A stretch of 12,369 nucleotides of DNA from Deltaproteobacteria bacterium. GTDB lineage: Bacteria > Desulfobacterota > Dissulfuribacteria > Dissulfuribacterales > UBA3076. Under the pieces are notes generated by a model. It saw only the letters and a program-made list of their open reading frames with translations. It ran no database searches and had not been told where the DNA came from. Made by a program: the position numbers and the translations under genes. Positions 1 through 5,310 of this stretch are shown in pieces (position 1 is the stretch's first letter; every line of letters begins with the position of its first letter). The DNA lies in NCBI GenBank assembly GCA_027004315.1, contig JALTHV010000365.1:4935-17303 (forward strand), given 5' to 3'.

Positions 1-106
1 TGAGCAGATGCTCTACCTCGATCTGCTGATGCCCTTTACCTTGAGCCAATTTATGGGCCTCCTGGAGGGCCTCTTGTGATTTCATTGTAAATTTATCAAA
101 CTGCAT
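1..106 (-). CDS. clpB: ClpB disaggregase, N-terminal fragment (runs off the window)
   Basis: Only the first 35 codons are present. They read MQFDKFTMKSQEALQEAHKL and continue to a GHQQIEVEHLL segment, the characteristic start of the ClpB N-terminal (Clp-N) domain. ClpB is a cytoplasmic hexameric AAA+ chaperone that works with DnaK to pull apart protein aggregates after heat stress. The ATG at 106-104 is preceded by a good ribosome binding site (GAGGAG on the minus strand, 117-112). The rest of the gene lies to the left. It is transcribed away from the dGTPase gene, so the gap to 515 is shared upstream space. No CIRCE operator or clear sigma-32 promoter was seen in front of it. Identification rests on the N-terminus only but is quite specific. 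Confidence 0.87.
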   Translation of the reverse strand, partial: MQFDKFTMKSQEALQEAHKLAQGKGHQQIEVEHLL

Positions 107-175
107 GATATCTCCTCTATGTGTAGATATTTGGATGTAGGATAGTGTTTTACAATATTTCCTTAGAAGTCAAAG

Positions 176-208
176 CCTTAAATGCCTTTCCTCCAAGGCA
201 AAATAAGG
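176..208. repeat. Imperfect inverted repeat upstream of clpB
   Basis: CCTTAAATGCCTT and AAGGCAAAATAAGG form an imperfect stem around a 6-base loop, about 70 bases upstream of the clpB start. There is no T-run on either side, so it is not a terminator. A TTGACT hexamer lies just beside it on the minus strand, so an operator or mRNA-leader role for clpB is conceivable. Nothing in the sequence proves this. The rest of 107-296 shows no gene. Confidence 0.3.
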
Positions 209-296
209 ATGGGGCACTCTATTGTCAAGGAATAGCAATTGCATTTATTCGCCAGATATAGAATTAATGGTCCTGGGAAATTTGGCTTCTTTATTC

Positions 297-487
297 GTTA
301 CCGATCACAGGGTGCTTCTTCTGGAAACGATTTGCGTTAGCCTCGTAGTTTTCTTGGCCTTTGCAGCATGGGAAACCCTGGCTCCGGAGCGCAGCGAAGG
401 AGAACAGGGAGGGTCCTATGCTGCAAAGGCCTTAGAAAACAAGGGGCGAGAGCATGTTTCCAGAAGAAGCACCCTGTGATCGGTTAC
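297..487. mobile_element. Palindromic MITE-like element 1 (191 bp, IS66-type ends)
   Basis: A long nested palindrome with no credible coding content. A perfect 29-bp inverted repeat pairs 300-328 with 456-484. A second perfect 14-bp repeat pairs 356-369 with 418-431, and weaker pairing joins the two. The centre (370-417) contains further small inverted repeats, including the palindrome GCTCCGGAGC at 381-390. The outer ends read GTTACCGATCACAGGG and, reversed, GTAACCGATCACAGGG. These match the ends of the elements at 2178-2348 and 3221-3386 (consensus GTAACCG(A/T)TCACA). Flanks are CTTTATTC (289-296) and CTTATTC (488-494), consistent with an 8-bp target duplication that lost one base. GTAA ends plus 8-bp duplications are known for IS66-family transposons, so a non-autonomous IS66 derivative is inferred. 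Its right end is 28 nt before the dGTPase gene. The open frame that crosses it (222-479) is an artefact of the repeat. Confidence 0.65.
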
Positions 488-493
488 CTTATT

Positions 494-512
494 CTATATT
501 GGGAGAATATAG
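494..512 (+). promoter_or_regulatory. Hairpin displaying the ribosome binding site of the dGTPase gene
   Basis: CTATATT (494-500) and AATATAG (506-512) are perfect complements. They enclose a 5-base loop, GGGAG, which is the only Shine-Dalgarno-like sequence before the ATG at 516. The stem is all A/T except one pair, so it would be weak at growth temperature. Its effect on translation is unknown. Confidence 0.35.
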
Positions 513-515
513 CCT

Positions 516-1718
516 ATGATAATGGATCTTAGGGAGCTAAGAACCTGCTTAGAAGAAAAGGAAAAAGAGAAATTTTCTCCATTTGCGACCTTCAGCGCCG
601 ATGCCATTCGGGAAAAAGAGGAAGAACGATTAGCTACTGGTTTTAGGCAGGGGTTCTCAGTCGACGCAGACAGAATACTGCATTCTCTGGCCTACGCAAG
701 ATATATAGACAAGACGCAGGTCTTCTCCCTTATCCCCAATGATCACATTACCCACCGGGTGCTACACGTCCAGATGGTCTCGAAGATTGGCAGGACTATT
801 GGCCGTCTTCTCCATCTAAATGAGGATCTCATAGAGGCCATAGCCCTTGGACACGACATTGGCCACCCTCCCTTTGGCCACGATGGAGAGAGGTTTCTCT
901 CTGAGCTGTGTAAAGAACATGGCCTTGCCCCATTTATGCACAGTATCCAGGGAGTCCATTTTCTCCGCAGAGTCGAACGAAAAGGCAGGGGATGCAATCT
1001 CAGCCTCCAGGTATTTGATGGGATACTCTGCCATGATGGAGAGGTACACTGCCAGTCAATCAGTCCTCACAGAAAAAAGACGTTTAGGACTCTCGATAGA
1101 GAGATAGAGGCAAAGCTTGCCTCTCCGGGTATAGACCTCCATCCCATGACCATTGAAGGATGTGTTGTCAGGATGGCCGATGTAATCAGCTATGTGGGTA
1201 GGGATATTGAGGATGCCATCAGGCTCTGCCTGATAAAGAGGGATCAGATCCCCGTTACCTGTCGAGAGATATTGGGAGATACCAACGGGACCATTGTCTA
1301 CCGCCTGGTAGAGGACCTCATTAAATCCAGCCTTGGCAGAGACGAGATAGCCTTCAGCCAGGCAGTAGTAGATGCCCTGTCAGAGTTAAAGGCCTTTAAT
1401 ATGAAGTTCATCTATATGAATCCTCTGATCAAGACAGAGACATCCAAGATAGAGGCCCTTTACAGGATCCTGTTTGAGCACTTCCTGGAGGATCTAAAAA
1501 AAGGCAGGGAAGAATCCGTTATCTTCAAAAGTTATCTCAATGGGATGGACGAAAGCTATACTAGAGGGCAACCCTTCGAGGCAATTGTGAGGGACTTTAT
1601 CGCAGGCATGACCGACGCATATTTTCTCAGGATAGGGAAAACTGTCCTGATCCCGCAGCTTCTGCCTTCCAAATTCTCTTCAGTTAGCCGGCGGGAATAC
1701 CCGACGCAAAGGACCTGA
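516..1718 (+). CDS. dgt: dGTPase-like HD-domain deoxynucleotide triphosphohydrolase
   Basis: A 400-residue cytoplasmic protein of the dGTPase/SAMHD1-type HD superfamily. These enzymes hydrolyse dNTPs to the deoxynucleoside plus triphosphate. The family's N-terminal signature appears as DADRILHSLAYAR then KTQVF at residues 66-70. The metal-binding HD site is visible as H84 (RVLHVQ), H113-D114 (GHDIGHPPFGHDGE, 112-124) and D222 (RMADVISYVGRDIEDA, 219-234). Length is normal for the short dGTPase-like group, and all expected metal ligands are present. Two start codons are possible, ATG at 516 and at 522. 516 is preferred because GGGAG (501-505) is 10 nt upstream. The 3' end overlaps the convergent CBS gene by 35 bp. 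The mobile element at 297-487 now occupies the region where its promoter would be expected. True substrate (dGTP or other dNTPs) cannot be read from sequence. Confidence 0.85.
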   Translation: MIMDLRELRTCLEEKEKEKFSPFATFSADAIREKEEERLATGFRQGFSVDADRILHSLAYARYIDKTQVFSLIPNDHITHRVLHVQMVSKIGRTIGRLLHLNEDLIEAIALGHDIGHPPFGHDGERFLSELCKEHGLAPFMHSIQGVHFLRRVERKGRGCNLSLQVFDGILCHDGEVHCQSISPHRKKTFRTLDREIEAKLASPGIDLHPMTIEGCVVRMADVISYVGRDIEDAIRLCLIKRDQIPVTCREILGDTNGTIVYRLVEDLIKSSLGRDEIAFSQAVVDALSELKAFNMKFIYMNPLIKTETSKIEALYRILFEHFLEDLKKGREESVIFKSYLNGMDESYTRGQPFEAIVRDFIAGMTDAYFLRIGKTVLIPQLLPSKFSSVSRREYPTQRT

Positions 1719-2148
1719 CCAGGTCCCCACGGCCGACTATCCCCACGATCTGCCCTCCTCGCATAACAGGGAGGGTATTTACATGTTTTTCCGCTATAAG
1801 GGTAGCTATCTTGTCGACAGGGGTCTCTTCTTCCACTGTCACTACGTCCCGCGTACAGATATCTTTTACCGTAGTCCCAGCCATTTTTTTGAGTTCCTTT
1901 CCCAATTTCTTGGGGTTTTCCAGGAAGATGACCGAGTCCAAAAAGAATAACACGGTTGGGATATGCAACATCTTGCCTTGATCAATAAGATCCGCCTCTG
2001 TGACGATCCCAGTGAGGTTTCCTGCATTATCTACTACTGGTACTCCGTTGATGTGGTGTTCAGTGAGTAGCTTGGCCAGATCACGTACTGATGTCTCAGG
2101 GCTCACAGTAATTGGGGGTGCTGTCATAATCTCTTTTGCCTTGTGCAT
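1684..2148 (-). CDS. Tandem CBS-domain protein
   Basis: A 154-residue soluble protein made of two CBS motifs. CBS1 is about residues 4-60 (KEIMTAPPITVSPETSVRDL ... GIVTEADLI). CBS2 is about 94-150 (VKDICTRDVVTVEEETPVDK ... GIVGRGDLV). A roughly 30-residue linker (61-90, hydrophobic then lysine-rich) lies between them. Paired CBS motifs form a Bateman module that binds adenine nucleotides such as AMP, ATP or SAM and usually regulates a partner. As a stand-alone protein its partner is unknown. An AGGAGG Shine-Dalgarno sits at 2160-2155, six bases before the ATG, so the start is secure. The C-terminal 11 codons and stop overlap the end of the convergent dGTPase gene. The element at 2178-2348 lies 29 nt upstream and may supply its promoter. 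Confidence 0.85.
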   Translation of the reverse strand: MHKAKEIMTAPPITVSPETSVRDLAKLLTEHHINGVPVVDNAGNLTGIVTEADLIDQGKMLHIPTVLFFLDSVIFLENPKKLGKELKKMAGTTVKDICTRDVVTVEEETPVDKIATLIAEKHVNTLPVMRGGQIVGIVGRGDLVRSFASGIPAG

Positions 2149-2177
2149 AGAAAACCTCCTATACCCTGATCAAAAAC

Positions 2178-2348
2178 GTAACAATTCACATTCTCCCCGA
2201 CTATAGATAGCCTTTTTCAGGGTTTCAGGAGCATCGCTTGATGCACAAGATCAGGGCACTCTGCCCATTAATCCGCACTGAACCCCTTCAAAATGCTACC
2301 TCTGGCCGGAGACATGAACGGTTGCAACAGGGGGGTGTGAACGGTTAC
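2178..2348. mobile_element. Degenerate MITE-like element A (171 bp)
   Basis: The ends read GTAACAATTCACA (2178-2190) and, reversed, GTAACCGTTCACA (2348-2336), an imperfect terminal inverted repeat of the type seen at 297-487 and 3221-3386. Positions 2219-2311 match 3284-3376 of element B at 91 of 93 bases, including a 64-bp identical block. The right arm keeps both AACCGTTCA-type subrepeats. The left arm (2191-2218) has diverged and no longer pairs well with the right arm. The 8-bp flanks, TCAAAAAC and GATTCGCA, do not match, so this copy is older, rearranged, or was formed by recombination. It fills the gap between the lipoprotein gene and the CBS gene; nothing else is visible there except a possible promoter. 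Confidence 0.6.
2200..2228 (-). promoter_or_regulatory. Possible sigma-70-type promoter for the CBS gene, inside element A
   Basis: On the minus strand CTGAAA (2228-2223) and TATAGT (2205-2200) are separated by 17 bases. The -10 matches consensus at five of six positions and the -35 at four of six. Transcription would start near 2193, leaving a leader of about 45 nt before the CBS ATG. The hexamers lie in the diverged left arm and core edge of the mobile element, so the element may be providing the promoter. Inferred from spacing and match only. Confidence 0.33.
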
Positions 2349-2371
2349 GATTCGCAAGCAATCACAGGGGA

Positions 2372-3169
2372 CTACTTTTTGATGCTCGCCTTCTCGACAA
2401 TCACCTTGTATTTATATCCCATTCCAAAATCTTTATCCGTACAGAGAGTGCCACATACAGTGACTACATCTCCGACCGAAGGCAGATCATTAGATGTTAC
2501 AACAAGGTCATAATTTCTCTCTTTCTCGTTTCCTGATCCATCCTGCAGATGGATCCAGTTCTTTTTCATGATTTTTGGGAGGGCTTTTATCACCTTACCC
2601 CGCACAATAACCTTCTTATTGTTGAGTTCATCTCTCTTTTTGTATAGTTCCGCAATAGTATAGGCATTTGGTCCAGTAGCCATTTTAACCTTCACGTCTT
2701 GCTTGGGTGTAAGCATACCCATACCCATACCAAGGCTCACCGGGCCCCCTTTCATGTCTATTGAAAGGCCCTTTTGGGCCTCTTCCATGCCTAAATTTCC
2801 CTTAGAGACCGGGCCAGAGGAAAAGATGATCTCTTTAAACGTGCGTTTTAGGGTATTACTGGTGAAATTGACCATTTCTGTGCCCGCATTGAGGATAACT
2901 TTATCTCCCTTGGATACCTTCATCTCAGGTACAGCTACCCATGTCTTTTCCCCTCCTCTGTCCAGCAGGATATAGGTATATCCCCCACTGTTCATAGTCT
3001 CTGCAACCCTGCCAGAGATGGTATCGACATCGCTGTTCACCGCATTAGAGGTCTGTATGGCGGCCTTTTTGTGGGAATTATTTCCAGCCTTACAGGCAAC
3101 CAGGCCAACCACAGACAAAAAGATAAAGAGGAACCATAAAAACTTTTCTGCCTTCATCTGTCTAATCAT
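2372..3169 (-). CDS. Predicted lipoprotein with two OB-fold-like domains (NrfJ-like)
   Basis: A 265-residue protein with a short basic N-terminus, a hydrophobic stretch (residues 10-25) and the lipobox L-V-A-C at Cys26, so it should be exported and lipid-anchored. A first beta-rich domain (about 50-95) contains ISGRVAETMNSGGYTYILLD and a following WVAVPE. This pattern is typical of NrfJ-type OB-fold proteins linked to cytochrome or nitrite-reduction loci. A glycine/methionine-rich linker (GMGMGM near 147-152) leads to a second OB-like domain (about 170-262, VIVRGKV ... WIHLQDG ... VGDVVTVCGTLC). Cysteines 239 and 243 might form a disulfide or bind metal. Biochemical role unknown. ATG at 3169 is preferred over the internal ATG at residue 5 because AAGGTGAG precedes it. 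The upstream smr gene was probably directly coupled before element B inserted between them. Confidence 0.72.
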   Translation of the reverse strand: MIRQMKAEKFLWFLFIFLSVVGLVACKAGNNSHKKAAIQTSNAVNSDVDTISGRVAETMNSGGYTYILLDRGGEKTWVAVPEMKVSKGDKVILNAGTEMVNFTSNTLKRTFKEIIFSSGPVSKGNLGMEEAQKGLSIDMKGGPVSLGMGMGMLTPKQDVKVKMATGPNAYTIAELYKKRDELNNKKVIVRGKVIKALPKIMKKNWIHLQDGSGNEKERNYDLVVTSNDLPSVGDVVTVCGTLCTDKDFGMGYKYKVIVEKASIKK

Positions 3170-3212
3170 TTCTCACCTTCTCTTAAATGAAATTGTAACT
3201 TCCTCGCCATGG

Positions 3213-3220
3213 CCCTTTGG
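3213..3220 (+). repeat. Left copy of 8-bp target duplication
   Basis: CCCTTTGG immediately precedes the GTAAC end of element B and is repeated exactly at 3387-3394 on the other side. Eight bases is the duplication length known for IS66-family insertion. Confidence 0.75.
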
Positions 3221-3386
3221 GTAACCGTTCACACCCCCTCCTGTTGCAACCGTTCATGTCTCCGGCCAGTGGTAGCATTTTGAAGGGTTTCAGGAGCATC
3301 GCTTGATGCACAAGATCAGGGCACTCTGCCCATTAATCCGCACTGAAACCCTTCAAAATGCTACCACTGGCCGGAGGTGTGGTTAC
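3221..3386. mobile_element. MITE-like element B (166 bp) with intact target duplication
   Basis: Begins GTAACCGTTCACACC and ends GGTGTGGTTAC, bounded by the direct repeat CCCTTTGG. A perfect 34-bp inverted repeat pairs 3260-3293 with 3343-3376, enclosing a 49-base core. The core carries two small hairpins, GCATC-GCTT-GATGC (3296-3309) and GGGC-ACTCT-GCCC (3320-3332). The left arm has two AACCGTTCA subrepeats 25 bp apart (3223 and 3248), plausible transposase-binding repeats. The right arm is about 29 nt shorter and has lost one. There is no transposase, so it would move only with an enzyme supplied elsewhere. GTAA ends and an 8-bp duplication point to the IS66 family. The insertion site lies in the 3' end of smr and supplies that gene's present stop codon. 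Confidence 0.77.
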
Positions 3387-3682
3387 CCCTTTGGCCACAA
3401 CTCTATATCCGTTGCACCCCAACCGCCGGCATCTCCTCCTGCCAGACAAAAGGAACGTACCTCTGGCAACCGTCCCAGGATGGCATGTACAAGGCGCCTG
3501 AGGGTCCCTGTCCCCTTGCCATGGATTATGTGTACCTGAATAATACCTCTATTTCTACATTCGGCAAGATATTCGGGGACTAGATCCTTTACATCACGGG
3601 GATTGAAGGTATGCAGATCCAAAATGCCATTGATTTGGAGTTTGACAACGGCCTCACTCTCAATATTACTATAAGTATTCAT
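3383..3682 (-). CDS. Smr-domain protein, C-terminus altered by element insertion
   Basis: A 99-residue protein that is almost entirely one Smr (small MutS-related) domain. The LDLHTF motif is at residues 21-26 and HGKGTGTLR at 54-62, both signatures of Smr nucleases and nucleic-acid-binding proteins. A GGDAGGWGATDIEL end follows. Smr domains act as endonucleases or bind nucleic acid; the role here is unknown. AAGGGA lies 9 nt before the ATG, and a near-consensus promoter is just upstream. The current TAA (3385-3383) comes from the terminal GTAAC of element B. Joining the sequence across the element, minus one target copy, gives twelve further codons (HGEEVTISFKRR) and a TGA at 3175-3173. The core domain looks complete, so the protein may still work. 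Confidence 0.82.
   Translation of the reverse strand: MNTYSNIESEAVVKLQINGILDLHTFNPRDVKDLVPEYLAECRNRGIIQVHIIHGKGTGTLRRLVHAILGRLPEVRSFCLAGGDAGGWGATDIELWPKG
3387..3394 (+). repeat. Right copy of 8-bp target duplication
   Basis: Exact repeat of 3213-3220, abutting the GGTTAC end of element B. It lies inside the last codons of smr, where it encodes W-P-K-G on the minus strand. Confidence 0.75.
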
Positions 3683-3711
3683 TTGGTAGGATCCCTTTAT
3701 TAAAACTCTGT

Positions 3712-3741
3712 ATTCTACCGAAGCTCTATAACTCTTGTCAA
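3712..3741 (-). promoter_or_regulatory. Strong sigma-70-type promoter for smr
   Basis: On the minus strand TTGACA (3741-3736, perfect -35) and TAGAAT (3717-3712, five of six) are 18 bases apart. The predicted start is near 3705, giving a leader of about 23 nt to the smr ATG. Position, strand and match all agree. Before element B inserted, this would also have driven the lipoprotein gene. Confidence 0.65.
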
Positions 3742-3790
3742 ATTTTGAACTCTGATGGACATTGCCGATAAATTGTTGCGGCCGGGCATC

Positions 3791-3819
3791 TTGAATTGCC
3801 AGACATAGTCGATTAAAAT
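3791..3819 (+). promoter_or_regulatory. Candidate promoter for hisS
   Basis: TTGAAT (3791-3796) and TAAAAT (3814-3819) are separated by exactly 17 bases. The predicted transcription start is near 3826, about 115 nt before the hisS ATG. It diverges from the smr promoter about 50 bp away, so both could share control. It fires directly into the terminator at 3834-3884. Confidence 0.45.
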
Positions 3820-3833
3820 CATTAAATATGTAT

Positions 3834-3884
3834 CCACGTTTTCCGGAAGTATAAATCCGTTTCTCCCGGAGGCCGTGGTTTTTT
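3834..3884 (+). terminator. Intrinsic terminator in the hisS leader (possible attenuator)
   Basis: CCACGTTTTCCGG (3834-3846) pairs with CCGGAGGCCGTGG (3866-3878) over 13 positions with one mismatch and two G-U pairs, then six Ts follow (3879-3884). The loop is 19 bases. No plus-strand gene lies upstream for it to end. With the promoter at 3791-3819 it would make a short RNA of about 60 nt or act as a conditional stop before hisS. No T-box sequence and no histidine-rich leader peptide were found, so the sensing mechanism, if any, is unknown. Confidence 0.55.
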
Positions 3885-3941
3885 CATGCTTTGTTGCTGC
3901 GGATACCCCATTGGGGCGGAATTAGTTAATGGGAGCCAAAG

Positions 3942-5189
3942 ATGGCTATAAGGGCCGTTCGTGGATTTAAGGACATATTACCTGAGGAGACTGGGCTTTG
4001 GCGCCGTATTGAGACCCTTGCCCAGGGTGTCTTCAATAGCTTTGGTCTAAAAGAGATACGGATCCCTATACTGGAAAAGACCGAGGTCTTTTCCAGAGGA
4101 ATCGGTGAGCATACTGATATCGTAGAAAAGGAGATGTATACCTTCTCTGACAGGAAGGGCGCATCCCTGAGCCTGAGGCCAGAGGCAACGGCTGGGCTCC
4201 TGAGGGCAGTGAATGAGCATAAGCTCTATGCCAAGTCACCGGTCTTGAAGCTCTTTACCATGGGGCCCATGTTCAGGCATGAGAGGCCTCAAAAGGGCAG
4301 ACTCCGTCAATTTTATCAGATAGATGTAGAGCTACTGGGCACAAAGGCCCCACTCTCAGATGTAGAGGTCATCTGGATGGCCTGGGATATCATAAGGCAG
4401 CTTGGGCTCATGGATCTTCGTCTGGAGATCAATTCCCTGGGCTGCCCAAAGTGTAGACCCAGATATAGAGATGACCTCAGGACCTATCTTAAAGGTGTAT
4501 TCCAGGATCTCTGCCCTGACTGCCAAAGAAGATGCAATACCAATCCACTGCGGGTCTTTGACTGTAAAGAGAAAAGCTGTAAGAAGATTATGGAGAAGGC
4601 GCCTTTAATCAGGCAGTATCTCTGCCCTGAGTGTGCAGATCACCTGAGCAAGGTCTTGGATTTCCTTGAGGTCTTGGATATCCCATTTGTCATAAACCCC
4701 TATCTGGTCAGGGGCCTTGATTATTACGTGAGGACTACCTTTGAGATAGTCTCTCCGGATCTGGGGGCACAGAGCACGGTGGCCGCAGGGGGCAGGTACG
4801 ATGGCCTGCTAAAGGATCTGGGCGGGCCAGATCTCCCTGGAGTAGGGATGGCAATAGGAGTTGACCGGCTCTTGCTCCTCCTTAAAAGAGATGAGGAGGC
4901 ACCATCTATTGACCTCTTTGTGGCGGCCCTGGGTCCTATGGCCAGGAAGAAGGTCATACCATGGATGGGGATTTTGCGCCGTAATGGAGTGAGGGTGCAG
5001 ATGTCTTACGAAGACAAGGGCCTTAAGTCCCAATTAAAGCAGGCCAACAGGCTAGGTGCCCACTATGTGATCATACTGGGAGAAGACGAGATTGCCAGGG
5101 AAAAGGTAATAGTCAGAAATATGTCGACCCATGATCAGCAAGAGGTATCCATAAGTAGTATAATATTGGCTTTAGAGACCTTTATTTGA
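3942..5189 (+). CDS. hisS: Histidyl-tRNA synthetase
   Basis: A 415-residue class II synthetase that charges tRNA-His with histidine in the cytoplasm. Visible signatures are the N-terminal VRGFKDILPEE, motif 2 around 105-130 (MFRHERPQKGRLRQFYQIDVE spans 110-130), and the histidine-specific box RGLDYYVRTTFE (257-268), with R257 matching the catalytic arginine of the family. AAGGRYDGL and motif 3 GVGMAIGVDRL (300-310) follow. An anticodon-binding domain fills about 322-415. The insertion domain (about 165-235) holds nine cysteines (168, 171, 191, 194, 198, 208, 213, 228, 231), several as CxxC pairs, suggesting bound zinc. GGGAG lies before the ATG at 3942. aspS follows on the same strand after 230 bp, a common pairing in bacteria. 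The gene is complete with no missing key residue. Confidence 0.97.
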   Translation: MAIRAVRGFKDILPEETGLWRRIETLAQGVFNSFGLKEIRIPILEKTEVFSRGIGEHTDIVEKEMYTFSDRKGASLSLRPEATAGLLRAVNEHKLYAKSPVLKLFTMGPMFRHERPQKGRLRQFYQIDVELLGTKAPLSDVEVIWMAWDIIRQLGLMDLRLEINSLGCPKCRPRYRDDLRTYLKGVFQDLCPDCQRRCNTNPLRVFDCKEKSCKKIMEKAPLIRQYLCPECADHLSKVLDFLEVLDIPFVINPYLVRGLDYYVRTTFEIVSPDLGAQSTVAAGGRYDGLLKDLGGPDLPGVGMAIGVDRLLLLLKRDEEAPSIDLFVAALGPMARKKVIPWMGILRRNGVRVQMSYEDKGLKSQLKQANRLGAHYVIILGEDEIAREKVIVRNMSTHDQQEVSISSIILALETFI

Positions 5190-5205
5190 ATTTTGAATTC
5201 AAAAT
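5190..5205. repeat. AT-rich perfect palindrome after hisS
   Basis: ATTTTGAATTCAAAAT is a perfect 16-bp palindrome starting directly after the hisS stop codon. It is followed by CGAGGTCCTCG (5206-5216), a second small inverted repeat. There is no clean stem-then-T-run terminator. The significance is uncertain; it may be part of the repeat cluster that fills this gap. Confidence 0.4.
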
Positions 5206-5232
5206 CGAGGTCCTCGCAGAAAGTCTTTTTCT

Positions 5233-5310
5233 CACGCAAAGGCGCAAAGCTCGCAAAGGCAATCTATTATTGTTAAAGAAAAAACTTTGCGTCTTGGCGA
5301 CTTTGCGTGA
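5233..5310. repeat. CGCAAAG-type inverted repeat between hisS and aspS
   Basis: TCACGCAAAGGCGCAAAGCT (from 5233) and CTTTGCGTCTTGGCGACTTT (from 5285, continuing GCGTGA) are an imperfect inverted pair. They are built from repeated CGCAAAG/CTTTGCG units, with a 25-base spacer. A related fragment, TTTTGCGCAGAGACACAAA, lies at about 5370-5388. Intergenic repeats of this CGCAAAG type are, from memory, scattered in many bacterial genomes; their function is not established. The rest of 5311-5419 shows no gene and only weak promoter-like hexamers for aspS. Confidence 0.6.

Noticed and set aside
222..479. An 85-codon open frame on the plus strand
   Set aside because: It runs through the nested palindrome of element 1, has no ribosome binding site and no recognisable domain; the frame is a by-product of the repeat.
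2238..2513. A plus-strand frame beginning MMHKIRALCPL, with a near-identical start repeated at 3303
   Set aside because: The shared protein start simply reflects the duplicated core of elements A and B. The two frames diverge after it and run antisense to real genes.
297..3386. CRISPR-like repeats among the repeated palindromes
   Set aside because: Copies are few, over 160 bp long, far apart and bounded by terminal inverted repeats, so they are mobile-element copies and not short repeats with regular spacers.
3826..3941. T-box riboswitch or histidine leader-peptide attenuator before hisS
   Set aside because: No T-box consensus was found. The only short frame (from 3828, MYPRFPEV) contains no histidine codons and would be leaderless.
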